Below are positions 44,222 through 53,250 of a stretch of 64,000 bases of DNA, one piece after another. The notes below the pieces were generated by a model. That model had not been told where the DNA came from, ran no database searches, and saw nothing but the letters and a program-made list of their open reading frames with translations. Positions within the stretch are counted from its first letter, which is position 1, and the number at the start of each line of letters is the position of its first letter. A program made the position numbers and the translations under genes. The stretch comes from Nitrosopumilaceae archaeon (GTDB taxonomy: Archaea > Thermoproteota > Nitrososphaeria > Nitrososphaerales > Nitrosopumilaceae): positions 91,425 through 155,424 of the forward strand of contig JANQNN010000035.1 in NCBI GenBank assembly GCA_028279545.1. Reading direction: 5' to 3'.

Positions 44222-44330
44222 CTAAAAATTTCAAAGTCTTGCTAGAGTCATAAACACTTCGTATCATTTGCTCTTGATTCAAAAAAAATGATACGAAACC
44301 TGTATCTGCTTTATTTCTTAAAAAAAATGG

Positions 44331-44465
44331 TTAACAGTTGTGACCACAGCCACAAGAATGACCCTCATTACCCTGAGATTCATTTGGTGCGCATCTTGTG
44401 CACTTGTCTGAACCCATTGGGGAAAAAAAGCTAATACCACATGAAACGCATTTTTGATTTGCCAT
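44331..44465 (-). CDS. 44-aa zinc-ribbon microprotein
   Basis: ATG 44465. CVSCG and CTRC form one zinc site, and the C-terminus is His/Cys-rich (HSCGCGHNC), which could bind a second metal. Clear codon bias against random sequence because of nine paired cysteines and histidines in 44 residues. Function unknown; perhaps metal handling or a protein interaction module. Confidence 0.65.
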   Translation of the reverse strand: MANQKCVSCGISFFSPMGSDKCTRCAPNESQGNEGHSCGCGHNC

Positions 44466-44522
44466 GACTTTTATCAAAACTTGCTATATTTAATCAATAG
44501 TGGGTTGCCAAAAATTAATTTC

Positions 44523-44642
44523 CTAATGAAATGTTCCGCCGCCTAAAAATCCAGTATAGCCTGTAGGGTTTTCATGAAATCCACATTTTGGACACTTGGG
44601 TTTGTCATATACTGTAGAACAGATAGGACATTTACGCCGCAT
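44523..44642 (-). CDS. 39-aa zinc-ribbon microprotein
   Basis: ATG 44642. Two CxxC knuckles (CPIC and CPKC) in a rubredoxin-like zinc ribbon, then a Gly-rich tail (GFLGGGTFH). It lies 57 nt upstream of the 44-aa zinc microprotein on the same strand. No family name; the ribbon is convincing. Confidence 0.65.
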   Translation of the reverse strand: MRRKCPICSTVYDKPKCPKCGFHENPTGYTGFLGGGTFH

Positions 44643-44790
44643 ATCAAACTTGGAATTTTATCTGAAAAAAAAGTTTTCTACAAAATTAGTTTGAACACAA
44701 ACAAATGTCAAGTCACATTAATTTTCAAATCCTGAAATCATTTTTTTGAGAAGGATTTAGATAAAATGCCAAAATATTGAAATGCTGTAA

Positions 44791-45303
44791 TTGGCAAAAA
44801 AAGTAATTCTGTATGTTGCAGCTAGCTTGGATGGGTTTATTGCAAGAAAAAACGGTTCAGTTGACTGGCTTGCAAAATATGAAAATAAAGATGAAGATTA
44901 TGGTTACAAGGAATTTTTAGATTCAGTTGGAACTGTTGTGCTTGGAAACACTACATTCAAACAATTCAAGGCACCATACCCTGACAAAAAGTGCTATGTA
45001 TTTTCAAGAAAAAGTACCGGAAAAGAAGGAAATGTTGTGTTTGTAAATAGTACCCCAAAGGATTTTCTTGATAGTATGGATGATAACCAAAGAGTATGGC
45101 TTGTAGGTGGAGCAGAAATTGCAAGAGAATTTCTTAAAGACAACCTGATTGATGAATTTATCATAACTGTAATTCCTACAGTACTAGGAGAAGGAATTTC
45201 TCTATTTGGAAAAGGAATAGAAGAGCATCAACTACAACTTGAAAACACCAAAAAATTTGATTCAGGAGTAGTCCAGTTATTTTACAAGCTGGAAATAACT
45301 TAA
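44791..45303 (+). CDS. Dihydrofolate-reductase/RibD-C-like reductase
   Basis: 170 aa. VILYVAASLDGFIARKNGSVDWL at the start, TVVLGNTTFKQF, and VWLVGGAEIAREFL with the NADPH-binding Gly-Gly are the pattern of the RibD C-terminal / YyaP family. These proteins reduce pterin- or flavin-precursor-like substrates with NADPH, but many are of unknown substrate. Start TTG 44791. Followed by a monooxygenase-like gene 25 nt on, probably one operon. Confidence 0.78.
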   Translation: MAKKVILYVAASLDGFIARKNGSVDWLAKYENKDEDYGYKEFLDSVGTVVLGNTTFKQFKAPYPDKKCYVFSRKSTGKEGNVVFVNSTPKDFLDSMDDNQRVWLVGGAEIAREFLKDNLIDEFIITVIPTVLGEGISLFGKGIEEHQLQLENTKKFDSGVVQLFYKLEIT

Positions 45304-45328
45304 ATTCAAGAACCAGGGTTGAGCATTA

Positions 45329-45622
45329 TTGAGCGTCATTGTTATTGTTAATCTTTCAGTAAAAGAAGAATCTCTAGATGAGTTTAAGAAATTTTTCAAA
45401 GAAATTCTTCCAGACACACGTTCTTTTGAAGGATGTCAAGGAATTCAGCTGTATCAGAACAAAGAAGTGCCAACAAAATTTACAATTCATGCTAAATGGG
45501 TTTCTGAAGAATCACAAAAGAAATACATGGAATGGCGCGTGCAAAACGGGTCTTTAGAAAAACTCATGCCAATGATGTCTGAACAGTTTTCAATGCAATT
45601 TTATGAAATTGTTGATGAATAA
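45329..45622 (+). CDS. Antibiotic-biosynthesis-monooxygenase (ABM) domain protein
   Basis: 97 aa ferredoxin-like dimer fold: VIVNLSVKEESLDEFKKFF, then EGCQGIQLYQNKEVPTKFTIHAKWVSEES. Small ABM proteins act as quinone monooxygenases or heme-binding oxygenases; the role here is unknown. TTG 45329 start. Another ABM protein is at 57.7-58.0 kb. Confidence 0.75.
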   Translation: MSVIVIVNLSVKEESLDEFKKFFKEILPDTRSFEGCQGIQLYQNKEVPTKFTIHAKWVSEESQKKYMEWRVQNGSLEKLMPMMSEQFSMQFYEIVDE

Positions 45623-45666
45623 ACCATCATAGATTTTTGAATATAATTTTTTAGAATTATGAGAAA

Positions 45667-45834
45667 TTAATTATCTCGAACCTTTACGAGTATTTGATTT
45701 ATCGTTCCTGAATTATATTCAAATCCATGTACAATCTTTGAATGTTTTTTGAATCTGTTTATTGCATCACTATCATCTAAATCAATTTCAAATTTACAAT
45801 CAAATCCATGGCTAACACACCTAATTTTGGACAT
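45667..45834 (-). CDS. 55-aa DUF1059-like small protein
   Basis: ATG 45834. The peptide starts with a Cys-x3-Gly-Phe-Asp-Cys pattern (CVSHGFDC), then an acidic turn and a helix with KKHSKIVHG. This is close to small DUF1059-type proteins that are frequent in thaumarchaea. Function unknown. Confidence 0.6.
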   Translation of the reverse strand: MSKIRCVSHGFDCKFEIDLDDSDAINRFKKHSKIVHGFEYNSGTINQILVKVRDN

Positions 45835-45905
45835 GATTTTCGTATATCTCTAGAAATAAAACAAACAGTATGTCACAAAGATTACAACTAAAAGTTAGGC
45901 TCGTT

Positions 45906-46607
45906 TTAAATTAAATCATTCAAGTAAGATTTTCTCTTTTTTTCAGGGAATTTTTCTATGGCATATCTCAGCATTGTTCTTGGCATTTTCTTGTAATGTT
46001 TTTTCAAAAACCTTTCTAGGATTTTTTCGTCTTTTTTTCCAACCTCTCTTAGCATCCATCCAACTGCTTTGTGAATCAAGTCATGCTCGTCATTTAACAG
46101 AATCTCAGAAATTTTTAATGTATCAGAAAATCGATGATTCAAGATAAAGGTATGAGTAGAAATTATACTGATTCGTCTCTCCCACAGGTTTTTTGATTTT
46201 GAGAGCTTGTATAGTATTGATTTATTTTTATCAAGAAGAAAATTGCCTAGAATTTTTGGCGCAGAAAGGTCAACAAGATCCCAGTTGTTTATCTTTTTTG
46301 AATTTTTTAAATAATAATCTACAATGGGTTTTTTGTCTTCAGAGTTTTGGTATTTATGGACTAGCAAAAGTATTGCTACAAGCCGTTCTTCATGAATTTT
46401 GGAATTTAGAAGTCTTTTTGTATCATCAAGGGATAAGTCTGCATATTTTTTTGCAATGCTTCTTGATTGTGGAACAGTCACACCTAGAAAAACATCACCT
46501 TCGCCGTATTGTCCAGGTCCTGTTTTGAAAAAGTTTTGAAGAATCTTTTTCCTCTTTGTGTTTGCTAATTTATGCAAATCTTTTTTCAAGTCTGAAAGAT
46601 TTAGCAT
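45906..46607 (-). CDS. AlkD-like DNA alkylation repair protein
   Basis: 233 aa all-helical HEAT-like protein. Typical features: FLGVTVPQSRSIAKKY near the N-terminus, NNWDLVDLSAPKILG with the conserved Trp-Asp, and HKAVGWMLREVGKKD near the C-terminus. AlkD flips out and removes alkylated bases. The Trp and Asp used by AlkD are retained, so activity is plausible. Confidence 0.85.
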   Translation of the reverse strand: MLNLSDLKKDLHKLANTKRKKILQNFFKTGPGQYGEGDVFLGVTVPQSRSIAKKYADLSLDDTKRLLNSKIHEERLVAILLLVHKYQNSEDKKPIVDYYLKNSKKINNWDLVDLSAPKILGNFLLDKNKSILYKLSKSKNLWERRISIISTHTFILNHRFSDTLKISEILLNDEHDLIHKAVGWMLREVGKKDEKILERFLKKHYKKMPRTMLRYAIEKFPEKKRKSYLNDLI

Positions 46608-46711
46608 GTTTTTCTAGATCTCACCAAAAGTTTTGTTTTTATCAATAGTTTTGTCCATTAGTATTCCTTGATTTGTAATAATTCATGAGTGTTTCCTAAT
46701 TTCTCAAAAAG

Positions 46712-47236
46712 CTAGGGAACATGTGGTGGTGCTGCATCATCAAAACATATTATGTATATTGTAAGGGTCTCAGCTGACTGGCTTGTGTTAATTGCATGCA
46801 CCTCCCAAACTTCAACTTCTTCCTCAGTTGTAGGGAAGCTATCAGTAACAGTCATTGCATTTCCGGTGCTAACGCCTCCACTAATCCTGGTATCTCCAAA
46901 ATCACAGCTAATCCCTTTTCCCAAACTATTACCTGGCTGAACCACTGTACTTGACTCCTTTACGTATTGGTTAGGCAAAGATGCTACTGTATCGACATAA
47001 CCCTTGGTTGCAGCATCATTGCTTGAAGTCGGAGTGCCAAGATTTGTAATCTTGTTTCCCACCATGTTTAAAATATCAGTAACCTCAACTGTTCCATCAA
47101 GTGTGATGTTTATCGCATATGCACTAGTAACTCCAACTGATATCAATACAACAAGCAATACAAGATAGCTAGTGCGAATCAATTGCAAAGTAAAGGAAGA
47201 GAATCGACTTAAAGATTTCCTCAGGATTTTTTTCAA
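46712..47236 (-). CDS. Secreted protein with phage-tail-like stalk motif
   Basis: 174 aa. N-terminal signal helix (about 22-42), then ITNLGTPTSSNDAATKGYVD, a motif common in phage tail and collar fibres, and a C-terminal beta domain (about 90-170) with CDFG, GGV and a final YIICFDD strand. The C-terminal domain resembles the middle domain of the collagen-like protein at 38-39 kb. Probably a trimeric surface appendage. Its gene faces away from the 408-aa secreted gene with 89 nt between. Confidence 0.7.
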   Translation of the reverse strand: MKKILRKSLSRFSSFTLQLIRTSYLVLLVVLISVGVTSAYAINITLDGTVEVTDILNMVGNKITNLGTPTSSNDAATKGYVDTVASLPNQYVKESSTVVQPGNSLGKGISCDFGDTRISGGVSTGNAMTVTDSFPTTEEEVEVWEVHAINTSQSAETLTIYIICFDDAAPPHVP

Positions 47237-47325
47237 GTTTTTTTACAAAATATTTTTTGTAACTTTTCAAATGTTACACTGATTAGACTTATTACCTAAA
47301 ACTGGAAAAAAAACTCGAGGGCGAT

Positions 47326-48552
47326 ATGAAGCATAAGGTTTTTGCAATTACACTAGGTGTTGCAGTATTTAGCTTGATGTTCTCATTTGGCGCATCTCAT
47401 ATTATGGCACACCCACTTGTAACACATGAGCACTTTTTATCCTACCAAATCAAAGAGACTAAAAACACACCAAAGTTTGATTCGATTGATGTGGGGCTTA
47501 CTGACCAGTTTGTCTCAGGGGATTTCAAGGTAAAAAAAATACAAAGGCTGCTAAATCCTGTTGATAAAAACCAAGAAGGACTCTTTGATGCAGTTACCCA
47601 CTTTGTAGGATATCAGATTCAGGCAAAGGACAAAAATGACCGCGTTCGAGATACTATTGCAATAAAAAACCAGTTTGGCGTGCTATCACTTGATATTAAA
47701 AATGAAAGGCTGTTGCTAGTCCCATCATCTAAAGCCCATGATATTACGCCAGAGCAATTAAAGGAAAACTTTGTTGACCACTACAAGTGCTATGACGTAA
47801 AAGTTTCAAAGAACACACCAAAGTTCAAACAACTTGAGGCCAGTGTCTATGATCCAAACTTTAATGAAGACAGGGTAATGGATGTCAAAAAGCCAAGGCT
47901 ATTTTGCAATCCAGTTGAAAAATTCCACAACAACGAATCTTCTTTTGTAAACCATCCTGAAGAATACTTGGTGTGCTACGATGTAAGAAAAGACAAGGGC
48001 CAGCCAAACCACCAAAGAACAAGTGTGTTTACAAACAACCAATTTGGTCCTGAAGAACTAGACACAAAGAAGGAAAAAGAACTCTGTGTGCCATCTGAAA
48101 AAATAAACTATGTAAATATCGATGACAAAAAACTACTGGATATAGAAGTTGACCCAGAGTTTGGAGATACGTCATCATTTAACATTGAAGAGGTAAAATG
48201 CAAAGTCCAAAAAAACAACCATGAAACCAAAGTAAAATGGTGCAAGGCAATAGCCATACAGGACAAAGCTGAATTGCTAGACTTGATTGACAACACATTT
48301 TCAGACATTGCAAACCTCACACTTCTAATTGATGCAATTGAATCAAGCCCTGAAGACTATGATGCATTCATTGTAGCATACGAGACTGGACTATTAGAAG
48401 TAGAGATTCAAAATTATCTTAGCACACTACACCCACCAATAACGCTACCAGGTGACTTCAAGAACAAGTCAGTTGCAATGGAGTGGAGCCTACAAAACAA
48501 TGGTGGAACTGAGACTTCACAGACTAAATTGTTTATGAAAATAGAATACTAG
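47326..48552 (+). CDS. Secreted protein with three Pro-Lys-Phe repeats
   Basis: 408 aa. Signal peptide 1-28 (ends MAHP). Residues about 35-270 hold three imperfect repeats of about 75 aa, each with a (H/E)-(F/Y)-L-x-(C/S)-Y-x-(I/V) strand, a TPKF- or QPNH-like turn, DQFG- or NQFG-like turn and a closing LxxPxEK/LCNPVEK. The last 90 residues form a separate helical and beta end. It resembles DUF7450-type repeats in thaumarchaea; function unknown, presumably envelope. Confidence 0.65.
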   Translation: MKHKVFAITLGVAVFSLMFSFGASHIMAHPLVTHEHFLSYQIKETKNTPKFDSIDVGLTDQFVSGDFKVKKIQRLLNPVDKNQEGLFDAVTHFVGYQIQAKDKNDRVRDTIAIKNQFGVLSLDIKNERLLLVPSSKAHDITPEQLKENFVDHYKCYDVKVSKNTPKFKQLEASVYDPNFNEDRVMDVKKPRLFCNPVEKFHNNESSFVNHPEEYLVCYDVRKDKGQPNHQRTSVFTNNQFGPEELDTKKEKELCVPSEKINYVNIDDKKLLDIEVDPEFGDTSSFNIEEVKCKVQKNNHETKVKWCKAIAIQDKAELLDLIDNTFSDIANLTLLIDAIESSPEDYDAFIVAYETGLLEVEIQNYLSTLHPPITLPGDFKNKSVAMEWSLQNNGGTETSQTKLFMKIEY

Positions 48553-48644
48553 CCCCAATTTTTTAAATTTAAAAATATTTTTCTTATTTCCCAATTTTGG
48601 GAAATTACCGAATCGATTAAAAATATTTTTTTTTGGGACAAACT

Positions 48645-48788
48645 ATGAACAAAAGAATTTGTGTACTAATCCAAGATGATGTTTATGATAGTTTAAGGAT
48701 GACCCAAGCCAAATTGATTTCCAAACACAAGCGTGGATATAGTTTATCTCAAGTAATAAATCTAGTACTTCGAGGCAAACCCCTTTGA
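48645..48788 (+). CDS. 47-aa CopG/ribbon-helix-helix-like protein
   Basis: ATG 48645. Strand ICVLIQDDVYDSL, then two helices with GYSLSQVINLVLRGK match a small ribbon-helix-helix DNA-binding protein. It is alone in the gap between two secreted-protein genes. Target unknown. Length is typical of minimal RHH regulators. Confidence 0.6.
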   Translation: MNKRICVLIQDDVYDSLRMTQAKLISKHKRGYSLSQVINLVLRGKPL

Positions 48789-48868
48789 TGTAATGAAAAG
48801 TCACTTGTAAATTTTTGAAATTATTTTTTTAAATAAAAAAAGAAGAGTAGAGATTACTCATCATCTAC

Positions 48869-49888
48869 TTAATACTCGAATTCATCTGAATCAAAATCCC
48901 ATTCTTCATCGAATTCCATGTCATCAAATTCATCATCAAATTCCATGTCATAGAATTCATCATCGAATTCCATGTCAGTGAATTCTATTTCATCTGATTC
49001 ATGTTCATGAGAATCATGGTCATGAGATTCGTGTCCATCTTGCTCAAATTCTCCGAAAATTTCATCATATTGTTCCTCTAGGGGAGCAAGTCGTTCCTCA
49101 AGTTCTTGTTCTTGGGCTTCTGTGAGTTTTGGTTCAATAAAACCAAATTCTGCGTGTATTGATGAATATTTTGCATCAAGTTCTTCTAGTTGTTTTTCAT
49201 GAACTTCTTCTAACTCCTTGAGCTTTTCTTCAAATTCAATGCAGATCTTTTCATATTCCTCATCTAAGGGAGCAAGCTTTGCTTCAAGTTCTCTTTCTTG
49301 CTCTTCAGTTAGTTCTGGAAAATGGAATCCAAATTCTTGAAGAATTGCATCATACTGTTCGTCAAGTGCTGCAAGTTGCGCTTCTTGTTCAGGTGTTAGT
49401 TCAGAGTCAAAAAACTCCTCATCTCCATAGAGTCCCTCTAACTCTAGGAATTTTTCTTCTAGTGGAGCAAGTTTTTCTTCTAACTCTTGTTCTTGAGCTT
49501 CTGTTAGCTGTGGGAACACAAATCCATATGATTCAAGTATTGCATCATATTTTTTGTCAAGTTCTGCTATCTTTGATTCTTCTTCGGCAGTTAGGTTCTC
49601 ATTGGCAAAGAGTTGCTCGTATTGCTCCTCAAGTGGGGCAAGTTTTGCCTCAAGTTCTTCTTCTTGGGTTTCAGTGAGCTTGGGCTCTACGAATCCAAAG
49701 GACTCTAAAATTGCAATATATTGCGCTTCTAATTCCTCATACAATTTTTCAATGTCAGATTCTGAATCCTCAATTGACTGTGCAAGAACAGAAGGAATTG
49801 ATATTGCACCAATACTTCCTAAAAGCACGCCTGTTAGAACCAGATAGTTCAACAGTTGTTTTTTGTTTTGTGTTTGATTGGATTTCAT
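48869..49888 (-). CDS. Secreted acidic protein with four sensor-like repeats and metal-binding tail
   Basis: About 339 aa. Signal peptide, then four repeats of 33-65 residues, each opening with (Y/F)GFxxPxLTexQExELE and LAPLEE. The tail is first His/Asp-rich (HESHDHDSHEHE) and then consists of DDEFDDMEF-type acidic repeats, a likely site for calcium or transition metals. The same repeat is inserted in the sensor domain of the histidine kinase 1.3 kb away. ATG 49888 chosen over TTG 49897 by TATA spacing (ATATAAAAC 24-32 nt upstream). Confidence 0.75.
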   Translation of the reverse strand: MKSNQTQNKKQLLNYLVLTGVLLGSIGAISIPSVLAQSIEDSESDIEKLYEELEAQYIAILESFGFVEPKLTETQEEELEAKLAPLEEQYEQLFANENLTAEEESKIAELDKKYDAILESYGFVFPQLTEAQEQELEEKLAPLEEKFLELEGLYGDEEFFDSELTPEQEAQLAALDEQYDAILQEFGFHFPELTEEQERELEAKLAPLDEEYEKICIEFEEKLKELEEVHEKQLEELDAKYSSIHAEFGFIEPKLTEAQEQELEERLAPLEEQYDEIFGEFEQDGHESHDHDSHEHESDEIEFTDMEFDDEFYDMEFDDEFDDMEFDEEWDFDSDEFEY

Positions 49889-49911
49889 TTCAATCAAAAT
49901 ATCTTAAAACA

Positions 49912-49920
49912 AGTTTTATA
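49912..49920. promoter_or_regulatory. Bidirectional TATA element
   Basis: GTTTTATAT on the plus strand and ATATAAAAC on the minus strand. It is about 27 nt from ATG 49945 (plus) and about 28 nt from ATG 49888 (minus), so one TATA-like element can serve two divergent leaderless genes. Confidence 0.5.
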
Positions 49921-49944
49921 TGAGAATGCCAAACCTATTGCGGT

Positions 49945-50799
49945 ATGGCAACTGATTCAGACCAAGGAACTCACTACGGTAATCTGCTTTCATACAAGTA
50001 TTACATGAGGCCTACTGCACACAAAACGTATGGTTATTCATCAAAACCAAAAATAAAGCACCATGAAAATATTCAGAAATTACTAAAAATTCTTGCAATG
50101 AATGGAACATGCACTACATGGGAGATGGCAAAGATTCGTTTCCCAAATGACAATCTCAGAGTTAGAACAAAAGAAAAAGAATTCAGAAGACTACTTGTTG
50201 GAAGAACAGACAGGGGAAAACACTCATCAGGAGTTTTAGAATTTGGATTGGTTGTAAAGGATGGCAAAGTTTTCAGACACCCAATATCTGACAAGTACAG
50301 ACTATCCCTGCATGGATTGCTTTATTGTCTTGATGTGCTAAATTTAAGCAAAAAAGACATTGACAAGATTGCAAACAACTATGCCCATGTTTTACCAAAC
50401 TTTTTTGGAAGATGGGAATATCTAAAAGAAATTGTTGGTGATCAAGTATACAAAATTCAGATTCTTGCCCGTGGTCTTTTACTTGACAACCCTGAGATTG
50501 TAAAAAGCAAAACAAATCCATTTTATGAATTAATGTCATTTATCCATACAAAGTATAGGAGAAATTTTGAATCAATTTCAGAAAAAGACTTGTCTGAACA
50601 AATATCATTGTGGTTTTACACATATCTGTTGTATGATATCGAATCAAAAAAAGATTCCAAAAAAAAATCAATTAAAAAATTACAAAAAGTTTTAGAAAAA
50701 GACAAGTCATTAAAGCAATGGTACTTGAAATTTGTACAAGAGGCAAACAATTACTATTCAAAAAGAGTAGATACAATAAAAAAATCAGGTTTGTTGTAA
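49945..50799 (+). CDS. Unknown protein with winged-helix-like N-terminal half
   Basis: 284 aa. Residues about 35-125 look like a winged helix (HENIQKLLKILAMNGTCTTWEMAKI, then EFGLVVKDGKVFRHPISDKYRLS). The rest is helical and ends in a Lys-rich stretch. No named family. No signal peptide. It is divergent from the secreted repeat protein and next to the response regulator, so it may be part of that signalling locus. Confidence 0.6.
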   Translation: MATDSDQGTHYGNLLSYKYYMRPTAHKTYGYSSKPKIKHHENIQKLLKILAMNGTCTTWEMAKIRFPNDNLRVRTKEKEFRRLLVGRTDRGKHSSGVLEFGLVVKDGKVFRHPISDKYRLSLHGLLYCLDVLNLSKKDIDKIANNYAHVLPNFFGRWEYLKEIVGDQVYKIQILARGLLLDNPEIVKSKTNPFYELMSFIHTKYRRNFESISEKDLSEQISLWFYTYLLYDIESKKDSKKKSIKKLQKVLEKDKSLKQWYLKFVQEANNYYSKRVDTIKKSGLL

Positions 50800-50800
50800 T

Positions 50801-51169
50801 TTACTTTGAATGTTTTTTTATCATCTTTTCTAAATCACGAAACTCTAATGGCTTGTTTAGCAGTCCCCTAAGAGAAAGTGATTTTGCCTTTTGGAATTTT
50901 TCATCATCAAGTGCATAACTTGAGGTAAATACTATTCTTGCATCAGAATCAGACTTTACTATCCTAAAAAATGCCTCATATCCGTCAATTTCAGGCATTT
51001 TTATGTCTAAAAACATGATATCAGGCTTGATTTCCCGATATCTTTCTACTGCGTTTATCCCATCAGTGGCAGTTACCACATCAAAGCCCTTGTCTAATAG
51101 CATGAGTTGCGTGGCTTCTAAAAAATCCACATCGTCATCTGCAAACAAAATTCTCTTACCTGAAAACAT
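50801..51169 (-). CDS. Response regulator receiver protein
   Basis: 122 aa single receiver domain. FADDDVD holds the acidic pair, MFLDIKMPEIDG the phospho-accepting Asp, FTSSYA the conserved Thr/Ser and LNKPLE the Lys. No output domain, so it works through partners. ATG 51169 is preceded by GGGGGAGA, a strong ribosome-binding site, and lies 35 nt after the kinase stop, so the two are co-transcribed. Confidence 0.88.
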   Translation of the reverse strand: MFSGKRILFADDDVDFLEATQLMLLDKGFDVVTATDGINAVERYREIKPDIMFLDIKMPEIDGYEAFFRIVKSDSDARIVFTSSYALDDEKFQKAKSLSLRGLLNKPLEFRDLEKMIKKHSK

Positions 51170-51204
51170 GATATCTCCCCCAAAAATTTTTAGCAAATAT
51201 ATTT

Positions 51205-53250
51205 TTAATTTTCATTTTTTGTCTCCTGCTTTTTTGGTAACTCTACTCTAAACACCACAGGATCTGACGTAACAGTAATTGTACCTTTGTGCTGCTCTAT
51301 GATGTTTTTACAACTCGACAGACCCAAACCAGTTCCCTTTAGTTTTGATGTAAATAATGGCTCAAAAACTTTATTGATTTGTTCTTTTGGAATTGAAGGG
51401 CCAGAATTTTCAAATTCCAATGCTACTGTACTTGGATTTTCAGAGATGCGAATTGCAATTGTTCCTTCTTTTTTGTCTATTGCTTGTACTGCATTTAGTA
51501 TCAGATTCACAAAAGTAATCTCTAGTTTTTCCTGGTCACACTCTATTATTACATCATTTTTTGGAAGAATCAACTTGATGTTTGAAGGAATCGATAAGGA
51601 ATCTTTTGCATATGAAATCATCTCTAAAAGTGAGTAGTTATCTGAGATTAGCGGTGTTGTTCTAACATAGTTTAAAACACCTTCAACCTGGTGTGACATT
51701 CTATTGACAGACCTCTTTACACGTTCTACTTCTTGGGTGATGTGTTTGTTTTGTCCTTTGTTTTGGTCTGATATTCTTTCAATAGAGCTTCTAATTGTTC
51801 CTAAAGGATTTCTCATGTCATGTGCAATGTTTGATGAAAGCTGTCCAATGGTTGACATTTGCTCAATATCATTTAGTTTTCGTGATTGTTTGTAAAAGAC
51901 TCGCGCAAAATAAACTCCAAGCAATACTGCAATTATAGTAACTACAACTATGGCAATTAACAAAGAATCTCTTTGTGCATTTACCTCAGCTAAAATCTCA
52001 TCCATTTCGGTATGAACCATTAAAGTCCATCCAAGTGAAGAAAACTCGTCGTATCCTATTTGTCTAGAATATGAATGAAGAATCTCTTTTCCTCCATCTG
52101 TTCCCAAAATGGCAAATCCCTTATCCCCAAATGTAAAATCAAAATCAAACTCATCATATACCAAGCCAAATTCTTTCTCTAATGCAAATAATTCAGCCTC
52201 TAGTTGTTCTTCTTGTTCTGGGGTTAAATTAGGCTCAAAAAATCCATATTCTGCAAGTATTTCCCTGTATTGCAGGTCCAACTCTTCAAGTTGCAAGTCT
52301 AGTTGTTGCTCTTCTTGAAAGGAAGGGTTTTCAAATTCGAAAATTCTAATGATTTGATCATATTGTTCTTCTAGTGGTTCTAGTCTATAGGATAGTTCTT
52401 CTTCTTGTTCATCAGTTAGCTCTGGTTCGTTAAAACCATACTTTAACAAAATTTCTGCTTCCTTGTTTTCTAATAACTCAAATCTCTCTTCTAGTTCAAG
52501 CTGAACATCTGAAGATTCATCAGAAATATAATCACCAATGAATCGGTCTTCTTCAAAATCTGCAGTTGAGTAAATTGAAAAGCCATCATTATCAAACAAA
52601 TCAAACTCTGATGTTCTCAATTGTGATTGCGCCTTGAATTCTTCAATTATTTCAACAATGTCTTCAAAATTATACAAGGCATGAATGATTCCAATAAAAT
52701 TACCACGCTTGTCATTTATCCTAACACTAATTTCAATTCCATAGATATCCACATCTTCATCATAAATAATGTCTTGAACATGCACATAAAATTCTCGAGC
52801 TTCATTCCACCAAAATTCTTCAGATAAATTCTCCAAAGTCCTTGATTCAGTGTCTCCCACCTTATTTCCATATGCATCAGTGACAAGTATTCTTCCAAAA
52901 ACAGGATAACCAAACTGGTCTTGATAAAATGATTTTTTTTCCTCTAGTTTTGTTGATATTAAATTAGAGACATATTCTGTATCTATCTCTGATTGTAAAA
53001 GCAAGTTTTGAATTCTAGAGTCACTACCTAGTTCTCGCAGCTCTGAGATTTTATTTGAAACAGAAAAATCAATCCTATTTAGTGCCGAATGTGCAGTTAA
53101 AGTTGATTGTTCACCAACTAGTTGATTTATAGAGTTTTTTGTGATATTGGATGATACAAATCCCATAATTCCAGTAAATGATGCAATTACTACAAAAGAT
53201 ACGATTAAAGTAACAACAAGCTTTTTGCTTCCCTTGCTATTCATTTTCAC
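51205..53250 (-). CDS. Membrane histidine kinase with repeat-containing sensor domain
   Basis: 681 aa. TM1 at about 9-31, a large external Cache-like sensor region (32-425), TM2 at about 428-452, HisKA with the H box SNIAHDMRNPLG (His about 476), and HATPase with the N box LILNAVQAID and GLGLSSCKNI. Inside the sensor, residues about 268-365 hold two copies of the YGFxEPxLTxEQEEEL repeat found in the secreted protein at 48.9-49.9 kb. All catalytic boxes are kept. It should phosphorylate the downstream receiver protein. Confidence 0.9.
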   Translation of the reverse strand: MKMNSKGSKKLVVTLIVSFVVIASFTGIMGFVSSNITKNSINQLVGEQSTLTAHSALNRIDFSVSNKISELRELGSDSRIQNLLLQSEIDTEYVSNLISTKLEEKKSFYQDQFGYPVFGRILVTDAYGNKVGDTESRTLENLSEEFWWNEAREFYVHVQDIIYDEDVDIYGIEISVRINDKRGNFIGIIHALYNFEDIVEIIEEFKAQSQLRTSEFDLFDNDGFSIYSTADFEEDRFIGDYISDESSDVQLELEERFELLENKEAEILLKYGFNEPELTDEQEEELSYRLEPLEEQYDQIIRIFEFENPSFQEEQQLDLQLEELDLQYREILAEYGFFEPNLTPEQEEQLEAELFALEKEFGLVYDEFDFDFTFGDKGFAILGTDGGKEILHSYSRQIGYDEFSSLGWTLMVHTEMDEILAEVNAQRDSLLIAIVVVTIIAVLLGVYFARVFYKQSRKLNDIEQMSTIGQLSSNIAHDMRNPLGTIRSSIERISDQNKGQNKHITQEVERVKRSVNRMSHQVEGVLNYVRTTPLISDNYSLLEMISYAKDSLSIPSNIKLILPKNDVIIECDQEKLEITFVNLILNAVQAIDKKEGTIAIRISENPSTVALEFENSGPSIPKEQINKVFEPLFTSKLKGTGLGLSSCKNIIEQHKGTITVTSDPVVFRVELPKKQETKNEN

